Below, piece after piece: positions 56,698-64,000 of a stretch of DNA of 64,000 nucleotides. Origin of the DNA: Guyanagaster necrorhizus (Eukaryota > Basidiomycota > Agaricomycetes > Agaricales > Physalacriaceae); contig NW_025064883.1 of assembly GCF_019112545.1 (NCBI RefSeq), positions 124,001-188,000 of the forward strand, written 5' to 3'. The first letter of the stretch is position 1; each line of letters opens with the position of its first letter. The position numbers and the translations under genes were made by a program. Under the pieces are notes generated by a model. That model had not been told where the DNA came from. It worked only from the letters and a program-made list of their open reading frames with translations, and searched no databases.

Positions 56698-59501
56698 TTA
56701 TGACCAGGTCGACGGTCCAAATATTTCACCAGGATTTAGTGTCTTGAGAGGCAGGCCCAAGGCGTCAGCGGTCTTTTGCCAGACGGTGTTTCCCCACCAA
56801 TTCAATGTAATACCACCCTTTGGGAGTTGTAGGCAAAGGAAGATAAGAATGATGGCGAACGCAGTTCCAGCGTCCAGAGCGGCGGAGAGAATGTAGTTGT
56901 ATCGCATCCACCATCGGAAGTGGAAACGGCGAATATACCAGTTAAAGATGAATCCGACAAGCGCCCAAGATGCATAGTTCATTCCCGACGCTGGGGGAAT
57001 GGCTAGAACGCCGGCAAGGAAGACGGGAATATTAGCGAATCGCCAATGTGAGTGAGGGTAGCGGCGGGCGAGGATATAGAATGGAATTGGGAGGATTGCA
57101 CCGATAAGGAAGAACCAGAGCAAGGGATTGTAACTGAAAGGAAACATCAATCACAGACAAGATCACAGAGAATACGTAGCACTTACGTGGCACCTTTGCC
57201 AAACATGCGAGCGGGACCAATACCACCCCAGATTAATGAAGCAGTAGCGAAAATGTTTGTCGTAGGACAGGTGAAGCCATCCTTCTGAGTTGATAAACAC
57301 ATGTCTTCAATGTTCGCGAACATCCAAGCCTGTGTTCCGACAGCCACGAAACATGTAATGAATACCGCCACCATTTGGACCGTGAACATGGTGCGTGGAG
57401 GAATCTTCATGTAGTGACCCAACTTCAGGTCACCCGAAAAAGTAGCAGCTTGAGTGGAGCCCATAATACCCATAGCTTTGAAGATGACGTTGGCGACGGG
57501 TTTACCAGGGAGCATGAATCCGCCGATGAGTTCATACATGACGGAGAAGGCGATCTGCGTGTTGGAAATTGCTTGGAGCATAGCCAAGGGGAGCGCAGTG
57601 ATGGCAGATAGGCCAAAGGCAATGAATGCGGCCCAAACCGGTAGCTGGGTCGGGAAGATCTCGATGGCGATGACAACAAGCAGGAAGGAAATGATTCCGA
57701 CTAGACCATACCACCAGCTCGGAACTTCACGATAGGCCTGCATCAGACGCGAATGGACATCGCGCTCATCCCTCAGAGACGTGCGGAAGCGGCGCACAAG
57801 ATCGCGGCGGAACCACACTAATAAAATGTCAGCGATGAGTTCGTAATTGACAGGAAAGCCACTCACGTAAAGTATGAACAATGACTGCCGGGAAGATAGC
57901 GAAGCTGATACCATATGCGAGGGAGAGCGTGGCGGGCACGAAGACCGGTGAGTACGCCCTGTACTTGTCGACGTCGAACACACCGTCCGTCACAACCTGA
58001 CTGGCGTTATAGCTCGCACCGGTATTATCGAAGGAGTAGTAGGACGAGATGGGCAAGAAAGCAGAATTGAAGGTATTTGTGACTGACAACATTGAGATGA
58101 GTATGATAGAGAACATGACAAGAAAGCGGACGCACAGTAGATGATGGGAGCAATAATCCAGAACCAGAACACGAATGAAACGATGACATTTGCCTCCGAC
58201 CACCACTGCAGATAAAGTAAGTCACCATGATACACGAAGGAGTGGAGAAAAAGCGTACTGGAGTGACCAGAGGACTGCTGACATAGGAGATCATCGACCA
58301 GTCGAAAGTTACAAGACTCATCCCAAGGCCGGACGAGCCAAAGAGTGCGTTCACGGTAACATTGTTGGGAGCAATCCAGCAGACCCAGTTGAACGCGCTC
58401 AAAGCGGTGAACAAATAGCCAGGCAAAAAGTAATAGATCATACTGCCAAAGACGACGAGGAAGAAAAATCTTTCACGTGTCATATGGCCCCGCTCTCGCT
58501 TGCCATAGCTCTTGTGAAGCGTGTTGAAAAGCGCCGAGTTGACGATGGCACCGGGCCAAATCATACTCGACGGCCACACAACATACCGACGCAGAATGCC
58601 GGCAAGGGAAAAGCCGAACACTTGGATACCAAGTACGAGGAGTATTTGGTACGCGAATGATAGCTGTTGGTCATAGAAGAGTCGCTGAGCGACTAGGATG
58701 TCGGTCGCGTAACCACCAGGGTACGCAATGTTGGCCATAACCGTGATGCATACATGCTCCTTGATGTTGAAGGGTCCGGGGTTCAACGACCAAATAAATC
58801 CGAATGTGTTGAACTTGGTGGTAGGCAGTATCCTCTCCATGCCTTTGCCCATGGGGAGTGAGAGCAACTGAATGACGAGGCCGGTAACGTACAGTGAAGG
58901 GTCTAAAGAAAAATGGTTAGATTTGCATGTGACCGTCGGGAATGGTATAGCGTACATCGCATGCCCAAGACTTGATTTAGTCCAGGGAGAAATATCGTGA
59001 AGAATAGACCAATGGTCCACCTAGATAAAATTGCGTCAATAAGCGCGATAGCAAGCTAAAGTGTTGCGTACATTCTGAACGTATTCACTGGCATACTTGG
59101 ATCATCAATGCTGGACACTGCGGCTCGAACTTCTGGGTAAGGTGATTCGCTACGGGATATAATGTTAATGTCACATGAAAACAGGAGAGGAGGGTCACGT
59201 ACTCGTCGAAGTCTTCCACTGCGCTAGAATTCCGGGATTCGGCGCGGGACGTCGAGTACCTGTCGAAGCGGGAGTCTGTGTCTCCATCCGAGGAAACATA
59301 GACTGGGGGAAGCTTCTTGTTTTCAAGCTCCCAAGCTTTAGTTGACGGGCGGAGGGCTTTGATGTCCAAGTTGGGATCGTTCAAGTGCTCGACGGTGAAG
59401 TCGATGTCCTCTGGCACGTCAGGGATGCCACGAGCTCTCAGATGTGGAGGCTGGTAAGGCAGTTGCTCTGTTGAGGAAGTATAAGACTTGGCTTCTTCCA
59501 T
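56698..59501 (-). CDS. Oligopeptide transporter (OPT family)
   Basis: Proton-coupled importer of small peptides or glutathione, plasma membrane or vacuole. Cytosolic N-terminus (MEEAKSYTSSTEQLPYQPPH) of about 120 residues with acidic blocks, then many membrane segments. Family signatures: SLNPGPFNIKEHV (the NPGPFNxKEH motif), MANIAYPGGYATDI, GHYMKIPPRTMFTVQMVAV (the KIPPR motif), TQAWMFANIEDMCLS and WGGIGPARMFGKG. The last exon has YNPLLWFFLIGAILPIPF, SHWRFANIPVFLAG, IFNWYIRRFHFRWWMRYNYI and ends GPSTWS. Substrate is not predictable by eye. About 11 introns. It is divergent from the TauD dioxygenase gene over 1.1 kb. Confidence 0.93.
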
Positions 59502-60607
59502 GGCAAAAGCAGAGGGGATGGAGAGAATGTCAAGGAGGTCGACGAAGGCGAGGGGACCAAGTGGGGGAGGCGGAACCAGAGAACGGTCGCCCTTTTCTAG
59601 TCAGATCGACATTTGCCTTGTGGAGAATAGCGTCTGGTCGCTGACCCGGTAAGGCAAGTGAAGCAGTCGCAGAACAATTAGACAATAGATGAACGAGGAC
59701 AGCTTGAAACAAAAAGATTGCCACCGAACTGCCGACATGATGTAATGACAACAGATGAACCATCTGGACATCGTTAGTAGCTCCGTCCTTTGCTCTGGTG
59801 GTCCTTTTTTTTTTTGACTACAGGCTCTGCTGAGTACTACTTATGCCTGGCAGTGACTCGAGACAGCAGAGAGACAAAGAGGCCATTACCACTGGATAGT
59901 CTAGGCACGGTATTCCAGGGGATATAGGGTGCCCTGCGCTTTCTTATTGTTATGCTTAGACCCGTGGGTGGCAATTGATTGGCAAGTGACGAGAGAACAA
60001 AAAGCGTTACCCGATCCGATCTCGTTAAGGGCCAAAAGATTGATAGCAACTTATCTGTGTACTCGTTGAAACCCTGGTTGCCAGTAGCGAGCATGCCTAT
60101 ACTGTTTGACTTTGCGTAGATAATAAGCAAACCAGAACAAAAGTCAAATCCGTTACCAAGCGCAAACCCCCATCAAGGATGAGCGCTTGAGCCAGCAAAA
60201 GGGGTCTTGCAGCAGCTAACCACCCAAGTTCTCCATCGAAGATATCAATTTTTCGGGGGCCACCAGTATTAGAATTTTAACCGTAACGAGCAAAGGCGGT
60301 GACCGAACGATGAGTCAAGCGACTGTATCCGACTTTGTATTATTTTCTTCGTTCTCTCTACCTGGGCGACTCGTGACTTGATCATCTTGTCGTCATCGTA
60401 TCTAATCTATGTTTTCATGAATCCTTTCATTATTTGTTGACCCAATATCGTGACGTTTATTACACCATACACCACCGGAATTGCGGGAATGCCTGGCAAA
60501 AGAAAGATTGATATTCCTAGAGATGGCGTCTTTCGAAGCACAAATTGCGTTTTGTGGTCCTTTTTAAAGTTGTTTTCCAGTTGCTCGCTTGTTCAGCATT
60601 TCTGAGC
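59502..60607. promoter_or_regulatory. Long divergent intergenic region, OPT and TauD dioxygenase
   Basis: 1,106 bp between divergent start codons, the longest promoter region here without other features. Contains a 10-T run near 59808. Short ORFs on both strands look random. Such length suggests regulated genes, fitting nutrient-responsive transporter and sulfonate dioxygenase, but no specific site is identified. Confidence 0.4.
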
Positions 60608-61969
60608 ATGTCTAGTATCACGACGACCGTCGAAACCTCCCAGTCTCTGCCTTCCTTGAAGCCTCGCTCGCCAAATGACAGATCGGAAGAGTCTCAGGAG
60701 GGGTACAAATATGCTCGTCTCCTTCCTGTCTTCGTCAATAACCAGTATCCTCCCTTGACACCCTTCGATCATGTCGATCCAGGTCACCGGGCTCTTACCC
60801 ACTCCAATCCCAGAGCTTTCCTTGACCGTGCTACTAGTGTCTTTGATCTGACTCCACACCTTGGTACAGAAATCCGTGGTGCCAATCTCGCCACCCTTGA
60901 TTCAGATGGAAGGGACCAACTGGCCCTCGAAGTATTACCTTCACACGCCCTCTGTTTTGCTCCCTCACCGCTATTTAGGTCGCTAAAAGGGGTGTTCTTG
61001 TCTTCAGGGACCAACAGGACTTTATTGATCGTGGCCCAGACTTTTACCTGCAGTTTGGAAGGCATTTTGGGCGGTAGGCTCCTCGAGAAACTTCATATCT
61101 CCAACTGGCTCAGCGTCTAACAGACTTCATATTCATCCATGCTCTGGTCATCCCAATGGCTATCCCGAACTGCACCTTGTCTACAAGTATGTCCTCATCA
61201 ACTTTTACAATTGCGGTTCCCGTTAACAATGGCTGCGCAGGAACGCAAACACTACTTTCAATTTTGAGCAAAGTGATAGCGTCACGTCAACGCTATGGCA
61301 TTCGGATGTTTCGTATGAGCTCCAGCCTCCCGGCTTGACCGGCCTTTTCTTGCTGTCATCGCCGGAAACTGGCGGTGATACATTGTTCACATCCCAAGTC
61401 TCTGCTTTGAAGAAATTGTCGCCCCAATTTGTAGCATTCCTTCGCACTTTGAAGGCAGTGCATTCAGGTGTTGAGCAAGCAAACCACTCTCGCACTGGAA
61501 AGAGGGGCGGTATCGTTCGTAGGGAACCTGTAGAAAATGTCCACCCCGTGGTCCGCCGTCATCCTGTCACTGGTGAGGAGGCACTATACGTGAACAGACA
61601 ATTCACGCGTCGTATCGTTGGTCTAAAGCGGGAGGAATCAGGTAAGCAGAACCCACTGTTGCTACGTCATGGTTTCTCATTACTTCGGTCCCAGAGACCA
61701 TTTTGCGATTCCTTTATGACCATATTGACAAAGGTGGGGACGTCCAGGCCCGCCTCAAATGGTCTCCCTATACTATTGCACTCTGGGACAACCGTGTAAC
61801 TGCTCATGTGTGTAAATCATTCGTCTGGAAAATATTGTGTTGCTAATGCATGGTGTAGTCTGCCATTGTTGACTATGCCGATTCAAACGAAACGCGCCAT
61901 GGTGTTCGGATCACCCCTCAGGCAGAGCGCCCTATCCCGGCCTTGGAAGGACTGGATCTCAGTTCATAA
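60608..61969 (+). CDS. TauD/TfdA family Fe(II)/2-oxoglutarate dioxygenase
   Basis: Non-haem iron oxygenase of the taurine dioxygenase type; fungal relatives (JLP1) release sulfite from sulfonates as a sulfur source. Seen: YPPLTPFDHVDPGHRAL, GTEIRGANLA, RGVLVFRDQQDF, LHIHPCSGHPNGYPELHLVY, TLWHSDVSYELQPPG with the iron-binding HxD, PETGGDTLFTSQVSA, HPVVRRHPVTGEEALYVNRQ and the C-terminal IALWDNRVTAH with the distal His and the 2-oxoglutarate Arg. All three metal ligands and the Arg are present, so it should be active. Several introns, for example one after HFGR (61072 to about 61120). Ends ALEGLDLSS. Substrate is inferred from family only. Tandem with ALG10. Confidence 0.9.
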
Positions 61970-62242
61970 ATGTAGCATGGAAAACAACTTTTGTATTATG
62001 CCCATATGTATCCTTAAAAATCATAGTAACGTTGGCTGCCCCAAGCTGGTTCAAAAAATTCGTAGGTTCCTGCTCCGGTGTACGACTTTGAGGCGGTTCG
62101 GCCCCATGGGTGGGGGCGTTCCGCACGTGATGAGAAATTGGAAAGTGGTTTCCTTCTCCCACATCTACCAACGCAGTTTCAAACGAAATCACTGCAGATT
62201 TTTCGTCTTGAAAAGAGCAGTCGTTCTTGGGGGATAAAAGCC
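61970..62242. other. Intergenic region between TauD gene and ALG10
   Basis: 273 bp between tandem genes on the plus strand; holds the TauD 3' end and the ALG10 promoter. No motif stands out. Confidence 0.4.
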
Positions 62243-64000
62243 ATGTCGGCCGCTTATTTACTCTATTGCAGCATTTGCGTCACCGTACTCAAGGAACTCA
62301 ATTCGATCGTGTTAGAACCTTACATGGTACATCCGTAGTACTACTATTCCGGCGCGTCACTGTGCACTGACATTCACACGAATATTCAGGATGAGCCCTT
62401 TCATATTCCTCAAGCACAGGCTTATTGTCGCGGAGAGTTCACCAATTGGGATCCCAAAATCACTACACCACCTGGCCTGTGCGTGTCTTTCTGGTCATGA
62501 TAGCCATGAATGATAATCGTTCCCTAGGTATGCAATGAGTGTAGTGCTTAAGAGCATGTTTCTGTTCAAATGCTCTGTTCCGATGCTTCGACTCACCACA
62601 ACACTGACTTTGCTGGCCCTGCCCCTTGCGTTGACACGACTATTGTGCTTTCATCAGCGTGTTCGACCTCCCTCTGCCATCCTTTCACCCACCTTTGAAT
62701 CCCTTGTTTTGGCTTCGTTTCCTATAGCATGGTTCTTCGGGTTTCTCTACTACACCGAAGTTCCCAGCTTGGTTTGTGTAGTGTTGACAGTGGTTGCTGC
62801 AGCGGAAGGGCGTCACTGGTTAGCCGCGCTGGTATGTCACCTCAATTGTGCTTATACGAGTCAGCTTAATGCGACAAGGATGGTAGCTAGGACTCATCAG
62901 CTGCACATTTCGTCAAACCAATATCGTCTGGGTCATTTATGCCTTTGCCTCGAGCCAGCTTATGGATATGCGTTTCCGCCGTCCCGCTTCGGGTTCTTCG
63001 CTGGGAAGCAAGCTTTACGATCCTCCGGCATTAGCTGCGGTCCCCAGTGAGTTTGGCAGACTCCGGAGTGAACACTCAACTTCACACGTAGACAGGCGAT
63101 CTTATAAAAATACTGAAAAGCACTCCTGCCGTCCTCCCTGAGCTTCTTCGATTATTTGCTCCGTACATGCTTCTTCTTGGAGTCTGCTTTGTTTTTGTCA
63201 CATGGAATGGGGGCATTGTGTTGGGTGGACTACGTCTTACTTCTCATGTTCTGGCCAACTCACTTACGTTCAATCGATTAGGGGACAAGTCGAACCATGT
63301 ACCGGTAGTTCACATTCCTCAAATGTATTACTTTGTTGCTTTTGCGACCGCATTTGGCTGGCCCGTTCTCATTTCTGGGGACCGAGGTGTCATTGGACTA
63401 GTTGGAGGTATACGGAACTGTATGTTTGGGAGTAAGAGGTGCGTGTTTTCTTCACACATCTTTCATGACTCCTGACATTATATGATCAGTCGTTCTACTG
63501 GTACATTCATAACGTCGGCTATAATGGCTGCCACTGTGCATAAATACACGTGTGTGCTGGTAGAAATCGTCATCTGGTTTCATACTCAATTATACATATG
63601 CAGAATTCATCACCCATTCCTACTCTCCGATAACCGCCATTATACGTTCTATGTCTGGCGTCGAATATATATGGTACACCCCCTAGCACCATACGTGCTT
63701 ATTCCAGTTTACATTGCTTGCGGATGGGCGTGGTTTTTGCGTGTTGGTACATATCCGTCTTTCTTGCAGTACTGGGTGAACAACTGACTGGATGGCACAG
63801 GTCACGACCAAACCCTTCTTCAGACCTTGATCCTTCCGGTTTTCGCATTGCTCACGCTCATACCTACGCCTCTGTTAGAACCACGCTATTTTCTCATTCC
63901 GTACATATTGCTTCGATCACAGGTTGCGGATGTGCCTGCGTGGGGGATCGCACTAGAAGGAGGCTGGTACGCTGCGATGAATGCCGTGACCATGTCTGTG
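62243..64000 (+). CDS. ALG10: Dolichyl-P-Glc alpha-1,2-glucosyltransferase ALG10 (partial, 3' end outside window)
   Basis: Adds the last glucose to the lipid-linked oligosaccharide on the luminal side of the ER. Starts [20 protein letters not shown], then [19 protein letters not shown], the DEPFHxxQ..Y hallmark of ALG10/DIE2, and [12 protein letters not shown]. Multiple membrane segments follow ([69 protein letters not shown]), then [20 protein letters not shown], a second family block, and [20 protein letters not shown] with PYILLRSQV. At least five introns. The window ends before the stop codon, near the C-terminal membrane segment. Confidence 0.92.

Noticed and set aside
59530..59763. Minus-strand ORF of 77 codons upstream of the OPT gene
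   Set aside because: Low complexity end (SPTWSPRLRRPP) and no homology evident; lies in a promoter region.
59837..60130. Minus-strand ORF of 97 codons
   Set aside because: No domain and no supporting context; probably chance.

Overview
The window is nuclear DNA of a filamentous basidiomycete, most likely an Agaricomycete. Genes are dense (about 23 protein genes in 64 kb, on both strands) and cut by many introns of about 50-60 nt with GT..AG ends. Exon translations give clear fungal proteins: SUB2, ROK1, CCA1, VAC8, ERG5/CYP61, SPC7, PRP19 and eIF4A. An exo-beta-1,3-galactanase (GH43 + CBM35) and a GH16 beta-glucanase suggest a wood or litter decayer; that lifestyle reading is inference. All gene spans below run from start codon to stop codon and include introns. 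Splice sites were read by eye from frame continuity, GT/AG ends and family-typical protein sequence.

Layout. 1-9.2 kb, minus strand: 3'-truncated hybrid histidine kinase with kinase-like and AAA domains, SUB2 helicase, VIT/vWA protein. 9.5-12.3 kb, plus: ATP synthase subunit b (ATP4) and a dicarboxylate-type mitochondrial carrier. 12.5-14.6 kb, minus: GH43-CBM35. 15-17.1 kb, plus: ROK1. 17.3-19.4 kb, minus: CCA1, divergent from VAC8 (19.6-22 kb, plus). 22.6-26.8 kb, plus: GH16 enzyme and a BAG-domain protein. 27.3-33.6 kb, minus: GYF-domain protein and acetyl-CoA transporter. 33.6-35.8 kb: gene-poor, with a decayed P450. 35.8-37.6 kb, minus: ERG5. 37.6-38.7 kb: repeats and a tRNA-Lys with intron. 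38.7-47.2 kb: ATP11, then kinesin-6 and SPC7 sharing one divergent promoter. 47.3-49.8 kb, minus: an uncharacterised ORF and eIF4A. 50.1-52.3 kb, plus: a Myb + C2H2 protein. 52.5-52.9 kb: a decayed 3-dehydroshikimate dehydratase-like gene. 53.2-56.1 kb: SGT2 and PRP19, divergent. 56.7-59.5 kb, minus: OPT transporter. 60.6-64 kb, plus: TauD-type dioxygenase and ALG10, cut by the window end.

Most genes are housekeeping and I see no obvious biosynthetic cluster, CRISPR array or intact transposon. Functional echoes between neighbours: kinesin-6 and SPC7 both act in mitosis and share 247 bp of upstream DNA; ATP4 and ATP11 both concern the F1Fo ATP synthase but lie 28 kb apart.

The least ordinary observations are (i) a BAG gene whose three candidate introns are all phase 0, multiples of three and free of stops, so that splicing and retention both keep the frame; (ii) a protein joining three Myb repeats to C-terminal Sfp1-like C2H2 fingers across an intron whose donor overlaps an apparent stop codon; (iii) two pseudogenes (a P450 and a dehydroshikimate dehydratase-like gene) in the gene-poor gaps; and (iv) several very small exons (11, 13, 15 and 28 nt) that decide the termini of conserved proteins. 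I did not find convincing evidence of a wholly new biological system.
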